Part shown: piece by piece, positions 18,958-26,946 of the stretch
How positions within the stretch are numbered: the stretch's first letter is position 1
Layout: each line of letters starts with the position of its first letter
Assembly: GCF_009828925.2 (NCBI RefSeq)
Contig: NZ_WUTY02000001.1
Location: 558,001 to 622,000, forward strand
DNA length: 64,000 bases
Reading direction: 5' to 3'
DNA from: Methylicorpusculum oleiharenae
GTDB taxonomy: Bacteria > Pseudomonadota > Gammaproteobacteria > Methylococcales > Methylomonadaceae
Notes under the pieces: model-generated
The model's input: the letters and a program-made list of their open reading frames with translations, nothing else
What the model was told of the DNA's origin: nothing
Database searches by the model: none
Translations under genes and position numbers: made by a program

Positions 18958-19598
18958 TGAAGCTAGACGAGAATTTAAAGCGGCGCGAAATTCGCCCAAA
19001 AGAAAGGGAAAAACAACAGCGGTTATTCAGCGCATGGCGTAACCGTCAAAAAGACGAACTTGAATTAATGGCTACACATAAATTATTACCTGAATTTTTA
19101 TGTATTGATGACATTGCTACCCTTTCCGGCCATTACACAGGGGCGTTAGAAAGCATAATCAGACTTTCAGGGGTTGAATTTGAAGAGCAAGAAATTCAAG
19201 AAGGGCATGGACTTTTAAAAGGATTTACCCGGCAAAAATACAAAGAGTTCCTTCAAAGTTCCGGACAATGGCCCCCTAATGGGTTGTTGTTTAATTGGTG
19301 GAGCCTGGAAAAGCCAGATGTTTTGCCCAAAATAACCACCAAGAGCAAACGAGAACATCAGCTTCATTCTTTGATTTGGCGCGTTTGGCAATCCCTTAAC
19401 AAAGACGGGCATGCAAATGTGAATCGAGTTTGGAATGAATTGCAGAAAAATTACGAAAAATACGACACTGAAGAAATTATTCAAGAAGTAACGGCTCAAG
19501 AGATTTTATGGATATCAACTTACGGAACTGAGCGGAGAAATAAAAAAACGGGCTTAAACAGCGTAATTAGTCGACTGAAAAGAAACCCACCTATCTAA
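18957..19598 (+). CDS. Hypothetical protein of element 1
   Basis: A 213-residue charged soluble protein, translationally coupled to the integrase. I see no motif I can name. The N-terminus is highly basic (KRREIRPKEREKQQR), the rest mixed helical with Trp-rich patches (QWPPNGLLFNWWSLEKPD). It could be a DNA-binding accessory of the integrase, but nothing proves that. The start is the ATG at 18957 rather than the TTG just before it. Confidence 0.65.
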   Translation: MKLDENLKRREIRPKEREKQQRLFSAWRNRQKDELELMATHKLLPEFLCIDDIATLSGHYTGALESIIRLSGVEFEEQEIQEGHGLLKGFTRQKYKEFLQSSGQWPPNGLLFNWWSLEKPDVLPKITTKSKREHQLHSLIWRVWQSLNKDGHANVNRVWNELQKNYEKYDTEEIIQEVTAQEILWISTYGTERRNKKTGLNSVISRLKRNPPI

Positions 19599-19706
19599 AA
19601 CATTTGCGGCTAAGAGAACATTTTGCAATGCAAGCTTAGCCGCAAAAGTCACAAGTAACAATTGCCCCAAGCCGTAAATGACGGCGAATAACCAAAAAGG
19701 GCAATT

Positions 19707-19943
19707 ATGAACGCACAGATACAAGCCAATCAAGAACCTACACAAAAACCAAGCCGGTTAATACCTGTTACCAACTGGAACGACTTTCACCCATGGCCCC
19801 CAATCGGCGGCTTACGTCACTTAATATTCAACGAAAAAACAAACGGGTTCAAAACTGCGTTTAAGCGGGTTGGTAAACGCGTTCTGATTGATGAGACTGA
19901 ATTTTTCGCATGTGTTGAACGGAATAACGGCGGTTCAAAATGA
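19707..19943 (+). CDS. Excisionase/AlpA-like winged-helix protein
   Basis: A 78-residue protein. The pattern GGLRHLIFNEKTNGFKTAF, then RVGKRVLIDETEFFACVE, matches small winged-helix excisionases: helix-turn-helix, a wing with the VGKRVLID strand, and a last helix. Such proteins bend DNA at attachment sites and can repress or activate the element. It follows the integrase module and overlaps the next gene by 4 bp. Confidence 0.72.
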   Translation: MNAQIQANQEPTQKPSRLIPVTNWNDFHPWPPIGGLRHLIFNEKTNGFKTAFKRVGKRVLIDETEFFACVERNNGGSK

Positions 19944-20269
19944 GAGCGCCGTCATTCCCTAAAACCAACACATTAACAGGCCGCGCATTGATGCGACTAT
20001 TACAGGGAAAAAAATTTACGCATAGGGACTTTTTTAGCGAAACAGCAAGCTACAGACTTTCAGGTTATATCTTGAATCTTCGGAACCGGCATGGATGGCA
20101 GGTTGAGGCAATTAAAGAAACTTCACCAACAAATGATAAAGGGCGCAAGGCTACTTATGCGCGGTATTACTTGGAAAAGGATATTTTAAAACTGGCTAAG
20201 GCTGAATTAGGAGCTGAACGAGTCACTAACTTCATTCATGCGGTTCAGAAATTTGAGGCGGGCGAATGA
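19940..20269 (+). CDS. Putative helix-turn-helix protein
   Basis: A 109-residue soluble protein. The region LTGRALMRLLQGKKFTHRDF and SYRLSGYILNLRNRHGWQVE resembles the winged-helix domain seen in small phage and island proteins that pair a helix-turn-helix with a YARYYL wing strand. It is coupled at both ends (4-bp overlaps) to the excisionase-like and CHC2 genes, suggesting one transcript for replication control. Family assignment is tentative. Confidence 0.5.
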   Translation: MRAPSFPKTNTLTGRALMRLLQGKKFTHRDFFSETASYRLSGYILNLRNRHGWQVEAIKETSPTNDKGRKATYARYYLEKDILKLAKAELGAERVTNFIHAVQKFEAGE

Positions 20270-20622
20270 GCTATTTAAAACGAAAACCGAACCGGGCGAG
20301 CGAAACCCGGAACGGCATATATCAAAACAAAATCAATCGGCGGCCTGATTATATCAAGCAAACTCTTTCACCAATAGACTTTTATCGGCACGAATTACCA
20401 GCTGCAAAGTTTAGGCGGCCCGGCTGGAATCAAGGCGGCTTATGCCCGTTTCATAGCGATACAAGACAGGGAAGTTTTCACGTTAGCCTTGAGACTGGCG
20501 GTTATAAGTGTTTTGCCTGTGGTGCGGCTGGCGGGGATATTATCGCCTTCACAATGAACCGTTACGGGTTAAGTTTTACTGATTCGCTGGAAAAGCTGGC
20601 TAATGATTGGGGGCTTACATGA
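20266..20622 (+). CDS. CHC2 zinc-finger primase-like protein
   Basis: A 118-residue protein with the DnaG zinc-binding domain: GLCPFHSDTRQGSFHVSLET, then YKCFACGAAGGDIIAFTM. The ligands are Cys, His, Cys and Cys as in CHC2. In DnaG this domain reads the template for primer start; here it is separate from the polymerising part. The next gene, overlapping by 4 bp, carries a toprim-like region, so the two probably form a split primase. Confidence 0.9.
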   Translation: MSYLKRKPNRASETRNGIYQNKINRRPDYIKQTLSPIDFYRHELPAAKFRRPGWNQGGLCPFHSDTRQGSFHVSLETGGYKCFACGAAGGDIIAFTMNRYGLSFTDSLEKLANDWGLT

Positions 20623-22802
20623 ACACGATACCCCGAACGTTTGAAGGAAAGCCATTAAAGGCGAGCTGGAATTATCTTAACCAGGACGGCGAACTTTTAG
20701 GGATTGTTGGCAGATACCAGAACGGCAGCGATAAAAAAGAAATCATTCCCTATTTTAAGCGGAACGGCTCCGGTTTTGCGGCCGGTATCGAGTTAAACCC
20801 CCGGCCCTTGTTTGGCCTGGATAAGTTAGCAGCTCACCCAAAAAACAAGGCTGTTTTTATTTGTGAAGGTGAAAAACCAGCGGCGGCCCTGCATAGCTTA
20901 GGCGTTTGCGCGGTTACCAGTTTGGGCGGTTCTCAATCGGCTTTAAAGTCTAGCTGGCAGCCGTTAAACAGCTTTAAAACCGTGTTTATTTTGCCTGATA
21001 ACGACGAACCAGGGCAACACTATGCCCGGGACGTTTACGCGGCCCTGATGCGCTTGGAAGAGTCCCCAGAGGTTAAACTGCTTAGGCTTTCCGACTTACC
21101 TGAAGGTGGGGACTTGGTGGACTGGTTACAAGAGTTTTCCCCCGATTGGGACGGCTTGCAACCATTCCCTGACACCGAAAAAGCATGGGCGCTTACTGAC
21201 TTCAAAGCCGAGCTGAAAAAGGCTGAACCCGTTCCTGAAGAATGGGCCATGACTGACAAAGCTGATAACACCGGCTTTATCTGGGAAACTCCGGGCGAAA
21301 TTGAAAGCAACACGCCCCCGGTTGATGCGTTCCGGCTTGAAATAATGCCGGAACCTTTCCGGCCTTGGCTGGCTGATGTTAGCCACCGTATGCAAACGCC
21401 CCCGGACTTTGCGGCGATTAGCCTTGTTACGGTTATTGGCTCGCTCATTGGCGCGGGTTGTTCTATCAAGCCGAAACGCTTCGATAGTTGGGAGGTTGTC
21501 CCGAATCTATGGGGGGCATGTATCGGCAGGCCTTCGGTTGTCTTGAAATCGCCTAGCATGAAAGAACCTATGCAATTCCTGGAACGTTTGCAAGCTGATT
21601 ATTCGAAGCAATTCGAGCAAGGTATTGCGGCTATGGAATTTGAGCACATTAAATACAAAGCCGTTGAAGAGGATATTAAAGCCAGAACCAGCAAGGCGGC
21701 AAAGGGCACGAAAAAAGACGGCGTTATTTCGGATGAAGAAATGGCAAAACTGGAAGCGGATTACCTAAGCCTGAAAGAAAAAACACCACCCGAACCAGTT
21801 AGGCGGCAATTCAAGACGAATGAAACCAGCATACAGTCAATGACTGTTTTACAGAACCAAAACCCGAGGGGCTTACTGTTTTTCCGGGATGAACTCACCG
21901 GCTTACTTGCACGATGGGAGCGGGAAGAACATTCGGACGAAAGAACCTACTTCATGACGGGATTTAATGGATATGGCAGTTATACCGATAACAAAATCGG
22001 CAGGGGCTTAACTGACTGTCCAAACGTTTGCATATCGTTACTGGGAGGCATACAGCCGGATAAGCTAAAGATTTATTTATATCAAGCAATGAAGGGGCTT
22101 AACGATGGCTTAGTTCAACGCCTACAGTTAGCCGTCTGGCCTGATGAACCTGAAACCTGGGAGCTGGTAGACACCAAGCCAGACAATGCCGCAAAGAATC
22201 GAGTTTATGACATTTTTAAAGTATTGGCTGAAATTGATTTTACCAGATATGGAGCTAATCAAGGGGACGATGACGACCGGCCATTTTTTAGATTCGACGA
22301 TGCCGGGCAAGCTGTTTTCAATAGCTGGCTGACTGAATTGCAAACCGTAAAGATTCGAGGCGATGAACACCCGGTAATGATTGAACACCTTGGAAAGTAC
22401 GGTTCTTTGATGCCTAGCCTTGCCGTTATATTCCATCTGGTTGAGGTTGCAGACGGCAAAGCCCCCGGCCCGGTTACAGAGCGGGCGGCATTGCTGGCGG
22501 CTGAATGGTGCAAGTATCTGGAAAGTCACGCGCGGCGAATCTATTCAATGGCTCAAAATCCGGAGCATGAAGCGGCTTTAAGGCTGGCTGAAAAGATACG
22601 GGAAAAAGCGTTACCCAGTCCGTTTACAGCTAAAGACGTTTACAAAAACCATTGGCATGGGCTAAAGGATAGGCAGGAAGTTGAAGCGGCCTGTAATGTT
22701 TTGATAGAAGAAAATTGGCTACAGATGGAACGGAAACCAGTCAAGAAAGTAGGAGGCCGCCCACCTTTACCGAGTTATCACATTAACCCTTTTTTCCTGT
22801 AA
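20619..22802 (+). CDS. Toprim/DUF3987 replication protein
   Basis: A 727-residue protein. The N-terminal 200 residues hold a toprim-like fold (VFICEGEKPAAALHSLG near 82, and ILPDNDEPGQHYARD near 125). From about residue 235 it matches DUF3987: MPEPFRPWLADVSHRMQTPP, ATPase-like SLVTVIGSLIGAGC, GLLFFRDELTGLL (Walker B-like) and ISLLGGIQPDKL. Such proteins are primase-helicase partners in satellites and plasmids. The ATG at 20619 overlaps the upstream stop. The stop codon lies in the first unit of the repeat array, so the last residues are encoded by repeat sequence. Confidence 0.85.
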   Translation: MNTIPRTFEGKPLKASWNYLNQDGELLGIVGRYQNGSDKKEIIPYFKRNGSGFAAGIELNPRPLFGLDKLAAHPKNKAVFICEGEKPAAALHSLGVCAVTSLGGSQSALKSSWQPLNSFKTVFILPDNDEPGQHYARDVYAALMRLEESPEVKLLRLSDLPEGGDLVDWLQEFSPDWDGLQPFPDTEKAWALTDFKAELKKAEPVPEEWAMTDKADNTGFIWETPGEIESNTPPVDAFRLEIMPEPFRPWLADVSHRMQTPPDFAAISLVTVIGSLIGAGCSIKPKRFDSWEVVPNLWGACIGRPSVVLKSPSMKEPMQFLERLQADYSKQFEQGIAAMEFEHIKYKAVEEDIKARTSKAAKGTKKDGVISDEEMAKLEADYLSLKEKTPPEPVRRQFKTNETSIQSMTVLQNQNPRGLLFFRDELTGLLARWEREEHSDERTYFMTGFNGYGSYTDNKIGRGLTDCPNVCISLLGGIQPDKLKIYLYQAMKGLNDGLVQRLQLAVWPDEPETWELVDTKPDNAAKNRVYDIFKVLAEIDFTRYGANQGDDDDRPFFRFDDAGQAVFNSWLTELQTVKIRGDEHPVMIEHLGKYGSLMPSLAVIFHLVEVADGKAPGPVTERAALLAAEWCKYLESHARRIYSMAQNPEHEAALRLAEKIREKALPSPFTAKDVYKNHWHGLKDRQEVEAACNVLIEENWLQMERKPVKKVGGRPPLPSYHINPFFL

Positions 22803-23280
22803 ATCCCTAGAGCATGAAGTATCTAAAGTTTCTAAACCACCTTTAGATACTTTAGACACTTGCTAGTCTAGACATTCCAGGGAAATTTTTTACTGAATAG
22901 CAGAATGAGAGAACGATATTTTTTCCTGTAAATCCCTAGAGCATGAACCAGCTAAAACCGCTAAATTATTTTAGCTATTTTAGCGGGTTGCTACTAGGCA
23001 CATTCCAGGGAAATTTTTTACTGAATAGCAGAATGAGAGAACGATATTTTTTCCTGTAAATCCCTAGAGCATGAAGTATCTAAAGTTTCTAAACCACCTT
23101 TAGATACTTTAGACACTTGCTAGTCTAGACATTCCAGGGAAATTTTTTACTGAATAGCAGAATGAGAGAACGATATTTTTTCCTGTAAATCCCTAGAGCA
23201 TGAACCTACAAAAACTACAGAATTATTTTTGTAGGTTTAGTAGGTTGGCACTCTAGCAATTCCAGGGAAATTTTTTACTG
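22796..23280. repeat. Tandem array of four about 129-bp units with variable dyads
   Basis: Units begin (CCTGTAAATCCCTAGAGCAT) at 22796, 22925, 23053 and 23182. Each has a constant left part, a variable core of about 45 bp, and a constant right part (ATTCCAGGGAAATTTTTTAC). Units 1 and 3 are identical. Cores are arranged A-B-A'-B': in unit 1 A is GTATCTAAAG with A' CTTTAGATAC; in unit 2 AGCTAAAA/TTTTAGCT and CCGCTAAA/TTTAGCGG; in unit 4 CCTACAAAAA/TTTTTGTAGG. The array follows the replication gene directly, so an iteron-type replication origin is likely. The rest of the gap to 23503 holds a 16-bp palindrome and a TACCCCCCCTACC motif. Confidence 0.85.
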
Positions 23281-23335
23281 AATTGAAAGCAGAACGGAAC
23301 AAGATTAAATCGTTACACGATGGAAAGATTAAAAA

Positions 23336-23351
23336 CGGACACGCGTGTCCG
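23336..23351. repeat. Perfect 16-bp palindrome upstream of terS
   Basis: CGGACACGCGTGTCCG is fully self-complementary and lies 150 bp before the terminase gene, where a repressor or activator site could control the packaging gene. Function inferred from position. Confidence 0.5.
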
Positions 23352-23503
23352 ATTTGAGAATGACAGGGGCTATACCCCCCCTACCAGGGTAAAAAATCAA
23401 AGAGTTGTTTTATCCTGACCACGCCCGAAACTCTTTCCACGCGGCTTATGCGTTTAGGGGAAAAAACCCAATAGATTTTTAACAACAAACCGAGAGATAA
23501 AAA

Positions 23504-23929
23504 ATGACTACATCAAAGAAAACACCCTATCAATCATTTAGTGACGATGACGCCTTGACATCCGAGCGCATTAAACCGGATTGGCTAACAGGTGATGCGT
23601 CAAAGATTTGGGATAAGTGGGCACCGGGTTGCGTTGCAAGTGGCCGGTTAAATGGAGACTATGCAGAACTCTTTGGCGAGCTGTGCGAATTGCGGCCCAG
23701 GCTTTTGAAATTCAGACAACAACTTGATACTGAGGGTTGGACTTTCAAAACCGAGGGCGGCAGAAACGGCGATTTATTAAAGCCTCACCCATTGGCGCAA
23801 CTTCACAACGAAGCACACCGGCAATTTGTGACATTAAGTAACAAGTTTGGATTGAGTCCGAGAGGTGCGGCAGGTATCAAGCAGATTGAGCAATATGACG
23901 CTGAAGATGCGGCTTTTGAGGCGCTGTGA
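23504..23929 (+). CDS. P27-type phage terminase small subunit
   Basis: A 141-residue protein. PDWLTGDASKIWDKWAPGC at about 23-41, the D(Y)AELFGELCELR helix and the C-terminal LLKPHPLAQLHNEAHRQFVT, then LSNKFGLSPRGAAGIK, follow the P27-family small terminase layout. Small terminases recognise the packaging site and guide the large subunit. No large terminase is encoded here, so in a satellite it would redirect helper-phage packaging. A GAGAGA ribosome site precedes the ATG. Confidence 0.78.
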   Translation: MTTSKKTPYQSFSDDDALTSERIKPDWLTGDASKIWDKWAPGCVASGRLNGDYAELFGELCELRPRLLKFRQQLDTEGWTFKTEGGRNGDLLKPHPLAQLHNEAHRQFVTLSNKFGLSPRGAAGIKQIEQYDAEDAAFEAL

Positions 23930-24041
23930 TGTGCAATATTTAGTAAACAATCAATTCCCTAGCTATAAACCATGCCAAGACGCTAAAACCTAATAATATC
24001 AAGGCCTACAGGCTGGCATGATTAATGTAATAGGCGATTGT
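23926..24041. repeat. Noncoding sequence shared with element 2 (copy 1)
   Basis: Starts at the stop of terS (GTGATGTGC) and is alignable with 32899-33013 over about 115 bp, roughly 70% identical by eye. Conserved blocks include AACAAT, CATGCCAAG, ATATCAAGGC and ATAGGC. CATGCC and GGCATG form an inverted pair around the middle. The remaining DNA to 24259 carries the right arm-site candidates and a GTGTCCCATGGGACAC palindrome (24121-24136). Confidence 0.7.
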
Positions 24042-24128
24042 CAACCAAATGAAGCACTACCCCGCATAACATTTTTTCAAAACAAGAGGCCGGGACTAAC
24101 ACCCCGGCAATTTTTGGCTAGTGTCCCA

Positions 24129-24150
24129 TGGGACACTGGCGGGACACTTG
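24129..24150. repeat. Right-end direct repeat of element 1
   Basis: Partner of 17236-17257; overlaps the 16-bp palindrome 24121-24136. Candidate integrase or excisionase arm site. Confidence 0.5.
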
Positions 24151-24259
24151 TCAGAAAATAAGGGCAATTATTAACAGCAAACCACAACTAACAAAATAGA
24201 CAAAGTATTGAATTATCTATTGTTATTTGTTGTGATAATTTACGGTTTATTGACTTCAT

Positions 24260-24318
24260 GGGACTTAAAATCCCTCGCTCGTAAGGGCGTGCCGGTTCGA
24301 TTCCGGCTCCAGGCACCA
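24260..24318. repeat. attR of element 1 and attL of element 2
   Basis: Identical 59-bp copy of the tRNA-Leu 3' half (compare 17119-17177). Its last 14 bp (24305-24318) are repeated again at 38289-38302, so the same site also served as target for the second element. Confidence 0.92.
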
Positions 24319-24479
24319 GTCAAAAGTCTCACACCCTCCCAAAACATCCCTTAAGCCTTGATTTTCCTGATTTCTCTTTGTTTTGTTCGTCCTATAACAT
24401 CCTTCTAAATCCTTTGACATCCCGTTATAAATGTCGGTATAACGACAGTACAAAAAATACCGCTTAGATTTATACCGTT

Positions 24480-25685
24480 ATGGCTTTAACCGATGCCGCA
24501 GTAAAAAACGCCAAGCCCAGCGACAAACAATTCAAGCTGTTTGACGGTGACGGGCTTTATGTTTTGATCCATCCTAACGGTTCAAAATATTTTCGTTTTG
24601 ATTATCGCTTTGCCGGGAAGCGTAAGACGTTTGCTTTAGGCGTATATCCAAAAACATCTTTGAAAAAAGCCCGCGAAAAGCTTCATGACGCTCGTAAAAG
24701 CTTAGCTGAAGGTGTCGACCCTTGCGCAAAGAAAAAAACCGAACATCAAGCTGTTCATTACACCTTTGAACGCGTTGCTCGCCAATGGGCAGAATCAATC
24801 AAGCATACAATACAGCCTGTGACTCAAACTAAACGTATTCGGCGTTTTGAGCTGCATGTTTTCCCGGCATTGGGTGAGCAGCCCATTACCGAAATAAAAT
24901 CACCAGCGATTTACAAGGCATTATTGCCGCTTATCAATGGTGGCAATCTGGAAACCGCACACCGGGCCCGCGCGGATATCAGTTCAGTATTTAACTATGC
25001 CATTGTTCATGGCTTGGCTGAATACGATCCAGCGCAGCCGCTTGTTAAACAAATTCCAGTTTTCAAAGTTGAACATCGTTCAGCTATTACTGATCCACGG
25101 GAGCTGGCTGTTCTGCTTCGGGACATTTACAACTATCAAGGCGCTTTTGTGGTCCAGTGCGCATTAAGATTATCGGCCTTACTGTTTCAACGACCTGGCG
25201 AAATTAGACAAATGCTGTGGGCTGATATTGACTTGGATTCTCAACAATGGCGGTATCTGGTCACTAAAACCAACATCGAACACATTGTGCCACTCAGCCG
25301 CCAAGCTGTTGAAGTCTTGACCAGCATTAAACAGTTAACCGGCCATCAAGATTATGTATTCACGACACGACCAGGGAGGCCCATAAGTGAGAATACCGTA
25401 AACATGGCACTTAGGAACCTGGGCTACACTGGCGACATGATGACCGCTCACGGGTTCAGGTCTGTAGCGTCAACCCTGCTTAACGAGTGCGGCTTTTCAC
25501 CGGATGCGATTGAACGCCAGTTATCGCACATGCCCCGCGATAAAATCAGAGCATCCTATAACCGGGCTCAGCACTTACCCGAAAGAGTCAAGATGATGCA
25601 ACATTGGGCCGATTATTTAGACGGTTTGCGAAAGGGTGCCGATGTAACCCCGATTAATAGGGTGGCGACAAACAAAGCGGATTGA
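24480..25685 (+). CDS. P4-type tyrosine integrase of element 2
   Basis: A 401-residue integrase with the N-terminal DUF4102 domain (MALTDAAVKNAKPSDKQFKL, DGLYVLIHPNGSKYFRFDY) typical of P4-family integrases, a central core-binding domain and a C-terminal catalytic domain: Arg in QRPGEIRQMLW, HGFRS in the HxxR position, LSHMPRDKIRASYNRA for the His and the nucleophile Tyr. This family targets the 3' ends of tRNA genes, matching the short 14-bp core. It lies 160 bp inside the left junction. Confidence 0.95.
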   Translation: MALTDAAVKNAKPSDKQFKLFDGDGLYVLIHPNGSKYFRFDYRFAGKRKTFALGVYPKTSLKKAREKLHDARKSLAEGVDPCAKKKTEHQAVHYTFERVARQWAESIKHTIQPVTQTKRIRRFELHVFPALGEQPITEIKSPAIYKALLPLINGGNLETAHRARADISSVFNYAIVHGLAEYDPAQPLVKQIPVFKVEHRSAITDPRELAVLLRDIYNYQGAFVVQCALRLSALLFQRPGEIRQMLWADIDLDSQQWRYLVTKTNIEHIVPLSRQAVEVLTSIKQLTGHQDYVFTTRPGRPISENTVNMALRNLGYTGDMMTAHGFRSVASTLLNECGFSPDAIERQLSHMPRDKIRASYNRAQHLPERVKMMQHWADYLDGLRKGADVTPINRVATNKAD

Positions 25686-25787
25686 TAGAATCTGTTTACC
25701 GGATAGGCCACGCGGGCCGACAAGAGGGAGTCGTTAACCCTTTTCCGGCATTTTCCTATAACGCGCAACCTGTAACGAGGTTCATCA

Positions 25788-26513
25788 ATGTCCACACCCC
25801 CCTTTCTCGATGATGCGTCAGTCATTTTTAATGAAGCACTGAAGCGTCCATCTGCTGATAAACCACGCAAGCGCGGCAGACCAGCGACACACAACATTGA
25901 TGACAAAACCTTAAATCATTTAGCTTATAGCTTAGGTTGGTTGTTTATCAACCCGGCCAGCATAAGCGCGTCTGAATCTGCTTTGCTTCACTATGGCGGC
26001 AAATGGCCGTTAAAGCTTAGTTTGCTTGGTTGTCCTGAATACTTGATTGGTCTGTACCTGCGTGATGCGACTTTTGCCGATAAGCATTTATGGTCACCGG
26101 AGGACTGGCAAAATTACGCGCGTTACCTCGAAGAACGGGCGCAAGAATCCCATAAGATCAGAATGCAGCTCGAACAAAAGCTGTATTGGAAAAAGAAGAA
26201 GGCCAGCCGCGGCAAGAAAATAAGCACCGAAGGAAAAAGCCCGGCCACCTCATTATTGGGCGCTCTTTATCAGAACCCCAAAACAAAGCCAAAGCGAGGC
26301 AGACCGACTGACATTAAAAAAGCTTCAATTCTTAATAGTTACCTGAAGGAACTTCACGGCTACATTCTGAATGCCGATACAAAAACTACATTCAAACAAG
26401 CGATAAAAGCCATAAAGCCACCGGCACCGCTTGCCGGTCTGTCTAGTAAAAGATTGCAAACTCTTTTATCAGAGTTTCGTCGCCCTGCGCCAAAAAATCC
26501 CCCCGCCGGTTAG
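25788..26513 (+). CDS. Hypothetical basic protein with AT-hook-like motifs
   Basis: A 241-residue soluble, Lys-rich protein. Two GRP motifs in basic surroundings (RKRGRPATH near residue 27 and PKRGRPTD near 166) resemble AT-hooks, which bind the minor groove of AT-rich DNA. Otherwise unknown. It lies between integrase and alpA; a DNA-binding role is inferred. Confidence 0.6.
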   Translation: MSTPPFLDDASVIFNEALKRPSADKPRKRGRPATHNIDDKTLNHLAYSLGWLFINPASISASESALLHYGGKWPLKLSLLGCPEYLIGLYLRDATFADKHLWSPEDWQNYARYLEERAQESHKIRMQLEQKLYWKKKKASRGKKISTEGKSPATSLLGALYQNPKTKPKRGRPTDIKKASILNSYLKELHGYILNADTKTTFKQAIKAIKPPAPLAGLSSKRLQTLLSEFRRPAPKNPPAG

Positions 26514-26711
26514 TGTGGACCACATATTATTTTCAATAAATCGGCAGTCATAAAGAAAGTTTAGTTGACTTTCTTTTTTTGCAATTTTCATCAAGATCCA
26601 TCTTTCCATCATTATTTTTCCCGTTAATTCGCAAAGGTCAGGTATTGCTTTTTACGGGAAAATATATCATTACAATGGGTGTCGTACTTCAATAACCGAG
26701 ATTGATTGAAT

Positions 26712-26939
26712 ATGACCGATAACCTACCCACCCCGCAGAATACCAATCCGCAAAAGGAGCTTTCCGGCCTTCTTCGCCTGAAGCAGATCCTCGAGTTAAT
26801 CAACATCTCTCGATCAACATTCTATTCTGGCCTGGCGGATGGCTCGATTCCGCTTGAGCCGATTCGACTGACCAAACGGACAACAGTTTATAAAGCCTCG
26901 CAGGTTCGCGCGTGGATTGACTCACTGGGTAACGGCTAG
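26712..26939 (+). CDS. alpA: AlpA-family transcriptional regulator
   Basis: A 75-residue MerR-like helix-turn-helix protein: LLRLKQILELINISRSTFYS, DGSIPLEPIRLTKRTTVYKA, SQVRAWIDS. AlpA activates integrase/excision genes in P4-like elements and is a marker of Gram-negative satellites. The ATG at 26712 is preferred over a TTG at 26706. It precedes the replication genes by 7 bp. Confidence 0.88.
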   Translation: MTDNLPTPQNTNPQKELSGLLRLKQILELINISRSTFYSGLADGSIPLEPIRLTKRTTVYKASQVRAWIDSLGNG

Positions 26940-26946
26940 TTAATCG

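Larger units (their letters stand above)
17119..24318. mobile_element. Element 1: phage-satellite-like genomic island
   Basis: A 7.2-kb element bounded by a 59-bp direct repeat of the tRNA-Leu 3' half. The genes are all on the plus strand: small protein, integrase, unknown, excisionase-like, HTH-like, CHC2 zinc finger, toprim/DUF3987 replication protein, repeat array, P27-like terminase small subunit. There is no large terminase, portal, capsid, tail or lysis gene, nor conjugation genes. Integrase, excisionase/AlpA, primase and lone terS is the composition of phage-inducible chromosomal islands in Gram-negatives. Mobilisation by a helper phage is inferred. Confidence 0.8.

Noticed and set aside
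22796-23280. CRISPR array
   Set aside because: Units are about 129 bp, the constant parts are long, the variable parts are internally symmetric and two units are identical, and no cas genes are near.
24251-24318. Second tRNA-Leu gene
   Set aside because: Only the 3' 59 bp of the tRNA are present; the acceptor 5' strand and D-arm are missing. It is an att site.
25613-25906. Minus-strand gene of 97 residues
   Set aside because: Shadow of the integrase and of the next gene.
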